Numbered from the stretch's first letter, positions 1-9,783 are shown. The stretch is 64,000 nt of DNA from Flavobacterium sp. 270 (GCF_004368785.1 NZ_SODM01000004.1:577227-641226), one strand, 5' to 3'. Made by a program: numbers and translations. Notes: generated by a model not told the origin, from the letters alone.

Positions 1-2825
1 CCGAACGTGTAACGTGGTTTGTTGTTTCCAATTATTTTTAAATCGCCATGATCTGCCAATGTATTAGCACCGTTATTTACAGCTCCATCGCCATTTGTAT
101 CTTTATACATGATATCTCCAGCATCCCAATTGGCTCCAAAAGCGTTTTGTGCACCATTTGGTAATGAGGCTAAATGAGCATCCATTTCCTGTTTTGTTTT
201 TGCAATTCCAATGGTTTCATAACCCCAGATATTTCCATCTAATTGTCCTGCATTGTAATTACTCAAACTACCTGTTTCATTAGGATATTTTGTAATTCTT
301 GTACGGTTATCAGAAAGCAATGCGGTAATATTATAAGACAAGTTGTTTTTTAATTTCTGTTTCCAGGTGATTGTCATATCAAATCCGTACGTTTCTAAAT
401 CGGTATTGTTTGATTTTGGAACCGCAGTACCCAATATAGCAGGCATTGACTGAGCAGGCCCGATCATATTTTTTGTCTCGCGGTTAAAGTAATCGAATGA
501 TCCTGATAGTTTATTGTTGAATAAAGCGAAATCAACTCCAGCATCCCAGCTTGTTACTGTTTCCCATGTAAGTGCCTGGTCTTTTAAAGTTGGCGCGCTT
601 GATGTATTTGGTCGCGTACCATCAATAAGCCATGATCCGCTAGCAATTCCAATTGGCATTGACACATAAGTTGGATACCAGTCTTTTGTTTCCTGATTAC
701 CTAAAGATCCGTATGAAGCTCTAAACTTCAGCATTCCTACTATATTTTGTATTGGTTTCCAGAACTCTTCTTTAGCAATATTCCAACCTACAGATACAGA
801 AGGGGATAAAACCCATCTATTATCAGAACGGAAACGTGAAGAAGCATCATAACGTAGATTTCCTTCAAATAAATAACGCCCGTCGTAATCATAATTAAGA
901 CGCCCAAAATATCCATTTGTAGCCCAGTCTTTATAATTTCCTCCTACACTCGGAGGAACGATTTTTCCGTAGTAATCTGTTCCTGAAGTTGCATCAATTA
1001 CTGCAATGTCCGGAACTATAATTCCTTGTCTGGATGCTGATAAACTTCTTTCGTTGGTTTCTTCAACCTGCATCCCTAACAATGCTTTAAAATTATGTTT
1101 ACCAATACTTTTTGTGTAATCTGTATAAACATTAGAGTTAAAATAATCTTGTTTATTGCCGCTTTCGTAAACCTGAGACTGGTTTCCATAAATTATTGGA
1201 TTTCCTGCAACATCATGATTGTAGGTATATTGTAAATCCCAGTGTTGAAATCTGTTGAATGTTTTGTAGGTAAAGTCCCATTTGACATTCCAATCTGAAG
1301 TTAACTTAAATATTAAGTTTAATTGTTGTGTAAAAGTATCTTCTACTTTAATATCTCTTCCGCCGTCTCTTAAACCTAGAGCTGCTGAAGGACTACTATA
1401 TAAATACCCGTTTGGATCGTACAATGGTATCATTGGCCAGCCCTGACGTACCAGATTCTGAAAAGTATTATCGGTCATATTACTTGGTCTCTCGTAATTT
1501 TCGCGAACAAATCTGTTGGTATACGTTAAGCTTAACCATTTAAATATATCGGCATTTATTCTTAACGTTGTATTATGTCTTTTGAATTTATCGCCTCCAA
1601 AGTTCATAAAACCCGGCTGATCAAGTAATGCAGCTGAAGCATAATAGGTTAAACCTTCTTTACCCCCGCTTAAACTTACGTTCTGTTCGGTAGAAACTAC
1701 TGAAGGCTTAAATAAAGCTTTATACCAATCTACATTATCATTTCCCTGATCGTATCCATCTGCCCAAATAGTTGGATTACCAGCTTTGGGCGGAATTGTT
1801 GTAGTTATTTTACCATCCATAAAATCCTTAATACGCTGCATGCGGTCGGCAGTAAAAAACGGAGTAAATCCTGCATTTGTAAAACTATCATTAAAATAAG
1901 TTCCAAATCGGTACGAATCAACAATGTCTGGAATTAAAATTGGCTTGCTAATTCTGGTACTTGAGCTGATATTTACGATAGTTTTTCCTGATTTCCCTTT
2001 TTTTGTAGTGACCAAAATCACTCCAAAAGCGGCACGGGAACCATAAATAGATGCCGAAGATGCATCTTTTAAAACAGAGATATTATCAATATCATTTGGG
2101 TTAATAGTATTAAGATCTCCTTCGGCTCCGTCAATAAGGATTAAAGGATTAGCATTCGATCCATCCCCAATAGTACCGGTACCGCGTATATTGATGCTTG
2201 GCCGGTTTTCTAAACTTCCTCCCTGTGAGCCAGATTGCGTGATGTTTAAACCAGCTACCAATCCCTGTAGTGCTTGTGTAGAGTTTACTACCGGACGGTT
2301 CTCCAGTACATCGCCTTTTACTTCTGCTACTGCGCCGGTTGTTTTGGCTTTCTTTTGAACTCCGTAACCAACCACAATAACCTCATCTAAAGTGCTGGTG
2401 TCCTCTTTTAAAGAAATGTTTAATTTAGATTTTTCTCCAACAGGTACTTCCTGGGTTTTAAATCCAATATAAGAAAATACTAATATGGATTCTTTACCGG
2501 CGACTTCTATAACGTATTTACCATCAAAATCTGTGGCAATACTGTTTTTTGTTCCTTTTTCTAAAATAGTAACTCCGGGAATAGGAATACCTTTATCATC
2601 GGTAATAATTCCCGAAACCGTAATTTTTTCTATTTTATAATTGGATACTTCTTCTCTATTTACTTTTGTTTTTAACTTAACGAGATTCAGTTTTTTAGTT
2701 GCTGCGTAAGTATTACTGTAAATAGAAAGGTTGGAGACCATGAACAATGCGAGGATTAATTTCATGGTCCGACGTAACTTTAGGGCATAGGGCAAACTGC
2801 CTACTATCCTAGTGGTTTTTTTCAT
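1..2825 (-). CDS. SusC/RagA-type TonB-dependent outer-membrane receptor, 3' end outside window
   Basis: An uninterrupted minus-strand frame starts at an ATG at 2825-2823 (MKKTTRIVGSLPYALKLRRT) and runs off the left edge after about 941 codons. The N-terminus has a hydrophobic export signal (about residues 20-42). A carboxypeptidase-regulatory-like domain follows (TVSGIITDDKGIPIPGVTIL, then FDGKYVIEV and VFSYIGFKTQEV). Next come the DEVIVVGYGVQKK box that opens the plug, plug motifs (INIRGTGTIG, ISVLKDASSASIYGSRAAFG) and the barrel. No STN domain precedes the carboxypeptidase-like domain, so sigma/anti-sigma signalling is not expected here. This differs from the receptor at 13648. Family length is usually 1000-1100 aa, so only the last strands are missing, and a SusD partner would lie further left. 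It imports oligosaccharides together with SusD. The LacI-type operator upstream links it to the mannosidase operon. Confidence 0.93.
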   Translation of the reverse strand, partial: MKKTTRIVGSLPYALKLRRTMKLILALFMVSNLSIYSNTYAATKKLNLVKLKTKVNREEVSNYKIEKITVSGIITDDKGIPIPGVTILEKGTKNSIATDFDGKYVIEVAGKESILVFSYIGFKTQEVPVGEKSKLNISLKEDTSTLDEVIVVGYGVQKKAKTTGAVAEVKGDVLENRPVVNSTQALQGLVAGLNITQSGSQGGSLENRPSINIRGTGTIGDGSNANPLILIDGAEGDLNTINPNDIDNISVLKDASSASIYGSRAAFGVILVTTKKGKSGKTIVNISSSTRISKPILIPDIVDSYRFGTYFNDSFTNAGFTPFFTADRMQRIKDFMDGKITTTIPPKAGNPTIWADGYDQGNDNVDWYKALFKPSVVSTEQNVSLSGGKEGLTYYASAALLDQPGFMNFGGDKFKRHNTTLRINADIFKWLSLTYTNRFVRENYERPSNMTDNTFQNLVRQGWPMIPLYDPNGYLYSSPSAALGLRDGGRDIKVEDTFTQQLNLIFKLTSDWNVKWDFTYKTFNRFQHWDLQYTYNHDVAGNPIIYGNQSQVYESGNKQDYFNSNVYTDYTKSIGKHNFKALLGMQVEETNERSLSASRQGIIVPDIAVIDATSGTDYYGKIVPPSVGGNYKDWATNGYFGRLNYDYDGRYLFEGNLRYDASSRFRSDNRWVLSPSVSVGWNIAKEEFWKPIQNIVGMLKFRASYGSLGNQETKDWYPTYVSMPIGIASGSWLIDGTRPNTSSAPTLKDQALTWETVTSWDAGVDFALFNNKLSGSFDYFNRETKNMIGPAQSMPAILGTAVPKSNNTDLETYGFDMTITWKQKLKNNLSYNITALLSDNRTRITKYPNETGSLSNYNAGQLDGNIWGYETIGIAKTKQEMDAHLASLPNGAQNAFGANWDAGDIMYKDTNGDGAVNNGANTLADHGDLKIIGNNKPRYTF

Positions 2826-2858
2826 AAGTGGTTTTGTGTTAATTAGTGATTGTAAGTC

Positions 2859-2888
2859 AAATCGAAAATTTTTCGAGTTTTTCGATTT
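2859..2888 (-). promoter_or_regulatory. Hairpin in the 5' leader of the left susC-like gene
   Basis: Arms AAATCGAAAA (2859-2868) and TTTTCGATTT (2879-2888) pair perfectly over 10 bp around a 10-nt loop. The structure ends about 33 nt upstream of the ATG at 2825, inside the predicted transcript. It could affect translation or RNA stability. No known riboswitch class is recognised. Confidence 0.4.
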
Positions 2889-3122
2889 TTACTGTTGCGG
2901 TTTTTTAATCTATAGGCGACAATTTTTGGTTAATAAATGATAATTTTTTTATTTAAAATTCTATAATTAAATAAAGTATTTTAATGAATTAAAATAAAGA
3001 TTTTTCAGCCCTCTTTTTCAGTAGTAGAGTAATGCTAATGAAATCGTATCTTTTTTGTATTCAATTCTTTATACTATTTTATCAGTCAAGCATTTTAGTC
3101 AAATTCTTACTTTTACCTTTAA

Positions 3123-3153
3123 CAAACATACTAAAACGTTTTAGCAATACCAA
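3123..3153 (-). promoter_or_regulatory. Promoter with embedded LacI-type operator for the susC-like gene
   Basis: On the minus strand TTG (3153-3151) is followed after 20 nt by TATGTTTG (3130-3123). This fits the Bacteroidota primary-sigma consensus TTG / TAnnTTTG. The perfect palindrome CTAAAACGTTTTAG (3131-3144) with central CG fills the spacer and abuts the -7 element, so a bound LacI-family repressor would block polymerase. The same architecture recurs at 8553 and 10008. The implied leader is about 290 nt. Confidence 0.75.
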
Positions 3154-3553
3154 CTAAATTAATCTGTTTTTTTCATATATATAATATAAACACGGTAAAA
3201 AAACGAATAGTACATTAAAATCATTAATTCAGTAAAAAGTCAACAAAAAAACTGTAATTATTCTTGCAAATTTTATTATAATTTAATGAATTTAAACACC
3301 TTAAAACATTAAAAACAAGCGTTTAAGAGCTAATTTTTGTTTTTTATAATTTTAAATCTCTTTTTTGTTACATTTTATGTTACACAAATTCCAGACAGCA
3401 TCGTAATATGGATTATTCATGTATTTTTTAGGAAAAGTATTTTAGTTTTTCGGCATATCTATTTTAGCTAATTTTTATCTTTTGCATTATATAACTTATT
3501 CAACATCAGAAAAAAAACTTCTATTTCTACTGAACTTTACTGGTCATTTTATT
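3154..3553. other. Non-coding AT-rich gap between kinase gene and susC promoter
   Basis: About 400 bp with no convincing reading frame on either strand. The base composition is very AT-rich. No clear terminator was found after the kinase stop at 3554. Apart from the promoter/operator at its left side nothing is recognised. Confidence 0.5.
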
Positions 3554-4480
3554 TTAAAAATCTGCCAATGTTCCTTTTATTTTTTCCCAAAATGAATCGT
3601 TAAACATATAGCTGGCTCCAATTATACTTGACTTGTCTGTATTCTCTAAAATTACAATTTCTATTTTGCTGTTTTTATCTTTCCAGACCTCCAATACTTT
3701 TGGTAAAAACTGATCGCTGCATTTTGCAATATTTCCGCCTATAACCAATGTATTTGTTTCAAAAACATCTAAAAAAGGAAATAAAAAATCACTAAAATTA
3801 GAAGCAAAATCTTCAAAAACTTTTTTAGAGAACTCGTCATTTTTATTGGCGATTTCCTTTACTCCGTCTGTAATCTGAATCTTGCTGTATTCTTCATATT
3901 TTTTTATAAACCATCTGGTCGAAAAATATTCATCTGCAATTCCGTTTTCAAATATTTTATCCCAAAGACAGCCATTGTCTGGTATGTTTTCACCGCTTGT
4001 TAATGGTAAAACATTGTCTAAAAAAGAAGCTCCAAAACCTGTTCCCAGCGTTATTGCTACAACTTTCTGTTCGTATTTATCCAATCCGTTCATAAGTATG
4101 CTTCCAATACCAAAAGAAGAGGCATCATTTAGAAAACGAAATTTTACATTTTGAGAAGTTATGTATTTTGAAAATTCCTCTGGAATTGAAACATTGTATA
4201 ATGCTTCAAACTTATCATTTCCTTCAAACATTGCCCGCCCGGTTTCATACTCAAACGGCCCGGGCATAGAAAACGCTATTTCGATATTTTCATTATAATC
4301 ACATTTTTCAATTGTTTTATTAATGACTTCTGCCCATTTTGAAAAAATAATTTCTTTAGGGGATTTATTGTCAACTAACCCGCTAAAATAAGTTCCTTTA
4401 ACGATCTTAAAACTCTCATTGTTGACTGCGGCGCTGCTTACATGACTGCCTCCAACATCTACACCTATTGTTAATGCCAT
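3554..4480 (-). CDS. ROK-family sugar kinase-like protein
   Basis: 308 aa, typical for ROK kinases. The N-terminal phosphate loop reads IGVDVGGSH (residues 5-13). FLNDASSFGIG (about 115-125) carries the expected catalytic Asp, and VAITLGTGFGASF (about 140-152) is the second phosphate loop. The ROK zinc motif (CxCGxxGC) is absent: the corresponding segment reads ENIPDNGCLWDKIFENG. This marks a divergent branch and makes the substrate hard to call. It is the last gene of an operon after GH125 and GH92, 11 bp behind GH92, so phosphorylation of mannose released by the two mannosidases is a reasonable inference. Glucokinase or an amino-sugar kinase are alternatives. Cytoplasmic, with no signal peptide. 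Confidence 0.8.
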   Translation of the reverse strand: MALTIGVDVGGSHVSSAAVNNESFKIVKGTYFSGLVDNKSPKEIIFSKWAEVINKTIEKCDYNENIEIAFSMPGPFEYETGRAMFEGNDKFEALYNVSIPEEFSKYITSQNVKFRFLNDASSFGIGSILMNGLDKYEQKVVAITLGTGFGASFLDNVLPLTSGENIPDNGCLWDKIFENGIADEYFSTRWFIKKYEEYSKIQITDGVKEIANKNDEFSKKVFEDFASNFSDFLFPFLDVFETNTLVIGGNIAKCSDQFLPKVLEVWKDKNSKIEIVILENTDKSSIIGASYMFNDSFWEKIKGTLADF

Positions 4481-4491
4481 TCTCTCCTTTT

Positions 4492-6675
4492 TTATTTTTT
4501 TGTTTTAAGTTCTATTTTTCCACCATTTTTTAAAAGGTCATGCGAAATAAAATAACCTTTGCTCACATTACCATTTACTTTAATTTCTTTCAGGTTTCTT
4601 CCTCCGTCGGGATTCGTGATCGTTAGTTTTTTTCCTGAAGGCATTGTCCAGTTTACTTCGCTAAAAATGGGAACCGTAACTATATATTCAGGATCAGCCG
4701 GAGATAAGGGATAAAGTCCTAAGGCTCCAAATACATACCAGGAAGACATTTCTCCTGCATCATCCATTCCTGACATGGCTAATTTTTCTGGACCAATACC
4801 GTACATGGTTGCAAGAATTTCATCAATTCTTTGTTGTGATTTTTCTGGTTTGTTTACAAAATAATACGAAAATGGTGCTTCGTGATCGGGCTGGTTTCCG
4901 TGGCAGTATTGTCCGATAAAACCAGAAATATTCCAGGCAATGTAATCTGGATTCCACGGTTTTGTAAAAAACTCATCCAGCTTTGCTTCAAATGGTTTTG
5001 CTCCCCCGTATAATGCTACAAGTCCTTTCATATCATGAGGAACAAAAAAAGAAACCTGCCACGCGTTGGCTTCTCTGTACATATATTCATAATACGGAAA
5101 CTCAGGGTTAAATGGCGTTACCCACGAACCGTCTGCTAATTTTCCTCTCATAAAAGTGGTTTGTTTGTCAAATACGTTCGCGTAGTTTTTAGAGCGTTTT
5201 GTCAAATCATTATAATGTTCGGTGTCGTTCATTTCTTTAGCTAATAATGAAAGCGCATGATCATCATAAGCATATTCTAGTGTTTTGGTAACACCTGCAT
5301 TTGCTTTTGTTTCTATTACAGGATTCTTAACGTCTTGTTCCGGAACATATCCTTTAGCAATGTATTCTGCAATATGAGGTCTGGTTCCGCCCTCTTTGTA
5401 AGCATTATTTAATAATAACTGATAGGCTTTTTTTACATCATAATTTCTAATTCCTCTCCTATAAGAACCCGCAATAAAAGACGCTGCGTGATCCCCATGA
5501 AAAAATGTTGGAATAAATCCTTTTATTTCTCCTTGGTTAATAATGGAACTAATTACGTCACTGGTAACATCTGGCGAAAATATACTTAGAAGTACCAGTT
5601 TATTTCTATAATCGTCCCATAAAGATGGTAAGGTATAATATTGGTAATTTTCTTTTCTTACTTTACCGGCTTCGTCTATAAACTGACCGTTTACGTCACT
5701 TCTTAATGCAGGCCAAAGAAACGATCTGTACAACATGCTGTAAAACATTACCTCTTGCTGCTTGTCTCCGCCTTTAACCTGAATCTTCGATAATAGATTT
5801 TCCCAGGTTGTGCTTCCTTCTTCAAAAACTTTTGTAAAGGTTTTATCATTTACTTCAGTCTTTAGATTTTCTTTTGCATTTTCAATGCTTACAAAAGATA
5901 AAGCGATTTTTACAGTTACCGGATTGGTATCTCCATCTTTTATATTTATTAATGCATACCCGTCACTTTTTGCCATATCCTTAACATCAATCTTATCTAT
6001 CGCACTGCTGCATGTGGCATAGAAATAGATTTTTTCTCCACCAGTTCTTTGAAAACCTGTTACGGCATTTGTTCCTTCTTGTTTAATGTTCCAATCGTTT
6101 ACACGGTTGTTGGCGTGTCCTAAATCAAAAAGCACGCTTCTTTTATTGTTGTTTTTAAAAGTATATTCATGTACACCGCAATGTAAGGTTGAAGTTAGCT
6201 TTACCTGAACATTATAATCTTTTAAATATACTTCATAATAAGCAGGGCTTGCTTTTTCCTGATCATGGCTAAAAGATGATTTGTACGGAAATGAGGCACC
6301 CTCAGAAACTGGCAATAACGGAATATGACACAAATTCCAATGTCCTTTGTTAGTGTGAGTAAATCCTAAGATCTCTTTGTCTTCATATTCGTATCCTGCT
6401 CCGGATCTGTATTTTGTCATCGGACTTAATTGTACCATTGCATTCGGCACAGATGAACCCGGAAATACTAATCCTGCCCAGACACGCATATCTGGCGGTG
6501 GCGTATAGCCAATTATTTTGATATCTAATAATGGCGCTGTGCCAATAAAAGGATTTACTAAAGCGGTATATTTTCCTTTTGAAAGTCCTCCGCCTGATTC
6601 CTGCGCATTAATAGTAAAGCCAAAAATTGTTATAGAAAGGACTGCAAGAACGATATTCTTGTTAACTTTTGTCAT
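4492..6675 (-). CDS. GH92 exo-acting alpha-mannosidase, exported
   Basis: 727 aa, in the usual range for GH92. The N-terminus MTKVNKNIVLAVLSITIFGF with TINAQES is a Sec signal peptide with likely cleavage after Ala. GH92 hallmarks include VNPFIGT near the start, a central (alpha/alpha)6 catalytic region with HGNQPDHEAPFSYYF, and GMDDAGEMSSWYVFGALGLY near residue 650. The last matches the family's conserved acidic segment. GH92 enzymes are Ca-dependent inverting alpha-mannosidases that trim alpha-1,2/1,3/1,4/1,6-mannosides of N-glycans or yeast mannan. The linkage cannot be read from sequence here. The gene sits 29 bp after GH125 and 11 bp before the ROK kinase, so the three appear cotranscribed from the operator-controlled promoter at 8553. 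Confidence 0.93.
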   Translation of the reverse strand: MTKVNKNIVLAVLSITIFGFTINAQESGGGLSKGKYTALVNPFIGTAPLLDIKIIGYTPPPDMRVWAGLVFPGSSVPNAMVQLSPMTKYRSGAGYEYEDKEILGFTHTNKGHWNLCHIPLLPVSEGASFPYKSSFSHDQEKASPAYYEVYLKDYNVQVKLTSTLHCGVHEYTFKNNNKRSVLFDLGHANNRVNDWNIKQEGTNAVTGFQRTGGEKIYFYATCSSAIDKIDVKDMAKSDGYALINIKDGDTNPVTVKIALSFVSIENAKENLKTEVNDKTFTKVFEEGSTTWENLLSKIQVKGGDKQQEVMFYSMLYRSFLWPALRSDVNGQFIDEAGKVRKENYQYYTLPSLWDDYRNKLVLLSIFSPDVTSDVISSIINQGEIKGFIPTFFHGDHAASFIAGSYRRGIRNYDVKKAYQLLLNNAYKEGGTRPHIAEYIAKGYVPEQDVKNPVIETKANAGVTKTLEYAYDDHALSLLAKEMNDTEHYNDLTKRSKNYANVFDKQTTFMRGKLADGSWVTPFNPEFPYYEYMYREANAWQVSFFVPHDMKGLVALYGGAKPFEAKLDEFFTKPWNPDYIAWNISGFIGQYCHGNQPDHEAPFSYYFVNKPEKSQQRIDEILATMYGIGPEKLAMSGMDDAGEMSSWYVFGALGLYPLSPADPEYIVTVPIFSEVNWTMPSGKKLTITNPDGGRNLKEIKVNGNVSKGYFISHDLLKNGGKIELKTKK

Positions 6676-6704
6676 TTTAAAAAATATTAAATTTTATTAA
6701 ACAG

Positions 6705-8135
6705 TTACAATTCCAGTAATTTTGGATTTTTTTGATAGGTATCCCACAATAATTCTCCAAACAAAGTATTGGTCCAGGCAAACCAAGATCTGGTAAAGTT
6801 TTTCGGATCGTCTTTATGAAAAGATTCGTGCATAAAACCAGTGTCGCCATGAGAAGCTTTAAGCATTTTTATGCAATTTTTTATTTCATTTTGGTCTGAT
6901 GTTGTGTACGCCCGCATCACCAAAGACATCGGCCAGATCATATCCATTCCAACATGCGGTCCTCCAACTCCTTCTGCTGCTTTTCCTTTGAAGAAAAACG
7001 GATTATCTTCTGAAAGCACAAATTTTCGAGTGTTTTGATACGTTGGATCATTTACATCAATGGCATCTAAGTATGGAAGGCTTAATAGACTTGGCACATT
7101 AGAATCGTCCATTAATAAATGACCGCCAAAACCATCAACTTCAAAAGCAAAAATATTTCCGTATTTAGGATGCTTTACAACTCCATGATCTTTAATCGCC
7201 TGGTTTACTTCTCCTGCCAGAGCATTTAGTTCTTTAGCTGTTGCCGTATCTTTTTTGATCGTTTCCAGCATTTCTGCCGCTTGTTTCATACTTGCTGCGA
7301 GAAAAAAGTTTGAAGGAATGAGAAAAGAAAAAACGGTTGCATCGTCACTTGGTCTAAATGCAGAACAAACTAAACCAACAGGTTTTACAGGATATCCATA
7401 GCCTTTTAAAGGTCTTGTATCAGTTGCAAATTGTGTGGTTCTCTGAAAAGTATATGGATTTTTGCCGTCTTTCTGTTGCTGGTCTTTAAAAACTTTTAAG
7501 GTTGTTTTGATTGCTTTTACCCAATTTTCATCAAATGGCGAAGTATCTCCGGTATTTTTCCAGTAATTGTATGCTAATCTAATTGGGTAACAAAGTGAAT
7601 CTATCTCGTATTTCCTTTCGTGAACACCGGGTTTCATATCTGTATGATCGGTTGTCCATTCGCCTTTTTTGTTAGGATCATTGTAGAAAGCATTTGCATA
7701 CGGATCTTTCAAAATATATTCTGTCTGTCTGTTTATAACTCCGGCAATCAGGTTTTTTAGTTTTACATCTTTTCCGGCAAAAGCCATATACGGCCATACC
7801 TGCGCAGAACTATCTCTAAGCCACATGGCATCAATATCTCCCGTAATTACGTAAGTATCTGGTCTTCCGTTTTTTTGTGAATAGGTTACAGTCGTATCCA
7901 ATGTGTTTGGAAAACAGTTATTGAATAGCCAGCCTAGTTCTTTGTCTTTTACGTTTTTTTGGAATTCGGCGATTGTTTTTTCAATAAATTCACTTTGAAA
8001 ATTTCTTTTGTCTTTTGAAACTCTTACAATAGGGAAATCTTTGCCCAACTTTGTTCCGGCAATTATTTCCATAGGATTGATTAGGGCTAAACTGCCAAAT
8101 AAAGCAGTATTCTGAATAAATTTTCTTCTTTGCAT
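6705..8135 (-). CDS. GH125 exo-alpha-1,6-mannosidase
   Basis: 476 aa, normal for GH125 (formerly DUF1237). The N-terminus MQRRKFIQNTALFGSLALIN contains RRKFIQ followed by a hydrophobic stretch, resembling a twin-arginine signal. The conserved substrate-site segment TGDIDAMWLRDSSAQVWPY lies near residue 100. Later family segments include VEGFGG-like VDGFGGHLLMDDSNVPSLL and PFFFKGKAAEGVGGPHVG, and MHESFHKDDP lies near the C-terminus. GH125 enzymes are metal-independent inverting alpha-1,6-mannosidases that often act with GH92 on mannan backbones or N-glycans. First gene of the operon with GH92 and the ROK kinase. The predicted promoter leaves an unusually long leader of about 410 nt. Confidence 0.93.
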   Translation of the reverse strand: MQRRKFIQNTALFGSLALINPMEIIAGTKLGKDFPIVRVSKDKRNFQSEFIEKTIAEFQKNVKDKELGWLFNNCFPNTLDTTVTYSQKNGRPDTYVITGDIDAMWLRDSSAQVWPYMAFAGKDVKLKNLIAGVINRQTEYILKDPYANAFYNDPNKKGEWTTDHTDMKPGVHERKYEIDSLCYPIRLAYNYWKNTGDTSPFDENWVKAIKTTLKVFKDQQQKDGKNPYTFQRTTQFATDTRPLKGYGYPVKPVGLVCSAFRPSDDATVFSFLIPSNFFLAASMKQAAEMLETIKKDTATAKELNALAGEVNQAIKDHGVVKHPKYGNIFAFEVDGFGGHLLMDDSNVPSLLSLPYLDAIDVNDPTYQNTRKFVLSEDNPFFFKGKAAEGVGGPHVGMDMIWPMSLVMRAYTTSDQNEIKNCIKMLKASHGDTGFMHESFHKDDPKNFTRSWFAWTNTLFGELLWDTYQKNPKLLEL

Positions 8136-8552
8136 CTTGTATATTTTAATTTAAAGCCAAAAGCCTCATTATTTATTTCTTATTTGATTTAAAGCATAAC
8201 GATTTAATGAAATTTTAAAATCGTATGCGGAACATTCTCCTAAATGTGGAGTTTAGTATACAATGCGGCGTAGAAGATTTAAAAATCTTTTAAGTGCAGT
8301 TGTATAGCTGCTGCAATAGTTTATGGATAAATTGAAATTGCGTAGTTTTCTAACTTTTATAGACCTGCTATAAAGGTTGAATACATACGTTTAGATGCCG
8401 CGTTATTACTTCTCGAAAAGCAATATGCACGGTGATACAAGATTTATGTTAGATCGATGATGGTAAACATCTCAATCTTTCTTGTTTGAATGTAAATAAA
8501 ATGGTCTAGTACGAAACCTTTTAAATACTGTGTAAAAGTCACTAATTCACAA
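8136..8552 (-). other. Long untranslated leader of the GH125 operon
   Basis: About 415 bp lie between the predicted -7 element and the GH125 start, with no reading frame worth calling. Small inverted repeats are present: ACGATTT/AAATCGT near 8199-8223 and AGATTT/AAATCT near 8275-8290. No known riboswitch or conserved RNA is recognised. The length is unusual, but the start point is inferred only from the promoter match. Confidence 0.4.
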
Positions 8553-8574
8553 CAAACATACTAAAACGTTTTAC
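8553..8574 (-). promoter_or_regulatory. Promoter -7 element and LacI-type operator for the mannosidase operon
   Basis: TATGTTTG (8560-8553, minus) matches TAnnTTTG. The near-perfect palindrome CTAAAACGTTTTAC (8561-8574) abuts it, as in front of the susC-like gene. The block from 8551 to 8573 is identical over 23 bp to 3121-3143. The -33 position reads TTT rather than TTG. Coordinate control of importer and enzymes by one repressor is the simplest reading. Confidence 0.7.
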
Positions 8575-8677
8575 TATAAAAAAATATTTTTTTTGTTAAA
8601 TGTAATTTTATTGTTAATTTACAGATAGATACATACTTTATATAGTCAATTAGAAAACTATTATCTGAAGTAATTGC

Positions 8678-8723
8678 AAAAAAAAAGAGAATCAATAACG
8701 GCTTATTGATTCTCTTTTTTTTA
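8678..8723 (-). terminator. Rho-independent terminator of the lacI-family gene
   Basis: GAGAATCAATAA (8687-8698) and TTATTGATTCTC (8703-8714) form a perfect 12-bp stem with a 4-nt loop CGGC. The stem is flanked by A and T runs on both sides, so it can work in either direction. It lies about 35 nt beyond the regulator's stop codon at 8758. Confidence 0.85.
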
Positions 8724-8757
8724 TAAGTTTTGCTAAATAATTATGATTTTAAAAGTA

Positions 8758-9783
8758 TTATTTAGCCATCGAAGATTCGCGTATTAAAAGTTCTGTTTTT
8801 AAAACTGCTTGCTGGTGAATTATACTGCCCTCTTTTCTTTTTAAAAGTGGCAGCATCAATTCCATTAGTTTGATACTGATTTCTACAAGAGGCTGAGAAA
8901 CAGATGTAATAGTTGGGTCGTATATTTTGAACATGTCATTGTCATCAAAAGCAATGATCCCTAAATCTCTAATTAATCTTGCATCTTTTTCTTTTAGAAC
9001 TTCCAGCCCGCTTTGCGCAAGGTAATTTGTGGCAAAAAATACAGCATCTAAATCTGGATGTGTGTCTAGAAAATTATGAATATAAGCCTTCCCTCTTCCT
9101 TTTATAATTTCATTAAAAGGTATTTGCAGTGTATTAGATTTTAATCCATTTGTTTTTACAGCATTCTCATAACCAGACAATCTCCCTCCCATCTGACTTT
9201 GATCTGTAGCGGTGGAAATAAAGCCGATATTTTTAAACTTATTGTCTATTAAATGCTGCGTGGCATCAAATGCAGCTTGGGCATTATCAATAACTACACT
9301 GCAACAATCCAGTTCTTCAAAAAATCTGTCTAGCAGCACTACAGGTATATTATCCTTTACTAAATTTTCTATTGTATCTTTTATTCCGGGCGACGGTACA
9401 ATAATAAAACCATCAACTTGCCTAAAATTAAACAAAGTGATAAGTTCGTTTGATTTTTCATCGTTATTCTCGTTACTGCAGAAAATAACTTTATACCCTT
9501 TTTCGTATGCAATATCTTCAAAAATCCGCGCTAGTTTAGAAAAGAAACTATTTGAAATATCTTCTACCATAAAAACCAAAATTTTTGATTTTCCGGTACG
9601 AAGACTTTGTGCGATCTGGTTAGGTCTGTAGTTTACTAATTTGGCATAGTCTAAAACCTTTTTTGTAAGTTCTTTAGAAATATGTTTTTCTTTTGCCTTA
9701 CCATTTAATACAAATGATACTGTAGTTACAGATACTTTAAGCTCGTTTGCAATATGGGTTATGGAAATAGGTTTTTTTTTCAT
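8758..9783 (-). CDS. LacI-family transcriptional regulator of the mannoside locus
   Basis: 341 aa, the usual LacI length. The N-terminal helix-turn-helix reads ITHIANELKVSVTTVSFVLN (residues 8-27). The hinge region YRPNQIAQSLRTGKS (about 52-66) would insert into a central CpG. A periplasmic-binding-protein-like sensor domain follows (KILVFMVEDISNSFF, DGFIIVPSP, IPVVLLDRF, LGIIAFDDNDMF). Its own promoter carries the same CTAAWACGTTTTAG operator found before the susC-like gene and the GH125 operon, so autoregulation and control of both units is inferred. The effector is probably a mannose-derived sugar, which is not visible from sequence. The last residues, LIRESS, are typical of the family's C-terminus. 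Confidence 0.93.
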   Translation of the reverse strand: MKKKPISITHIANELKVSVTTVSFVLNGKAKEKHISKELTKKVLDYAKLVNYRPNQIAQSLRTGKSKILVFMVEDISNSFFSKLARIFEDIAYEKGYKVIFCSNENNDEKSNELITLFNFRQVDGFIIVPSPGIKDTIENLVKDNIPVVLLDRFFEELDCCSVVIDNAQAAFDATQHLIDNKFKNIGFISTATDQSQMGGRLSGYENAVKTNGLKSNTLQIPFNEIIKGRGKAYIHNFLDTHPDLDAVFFATNYLAQSGLEVLKEKDARLIRDLGIIAFDDNDMFKIYDPTITSVSQPLVEISIKLMELMLPLLKRKEGSIIHQQAVLKTELLIRESSMAK

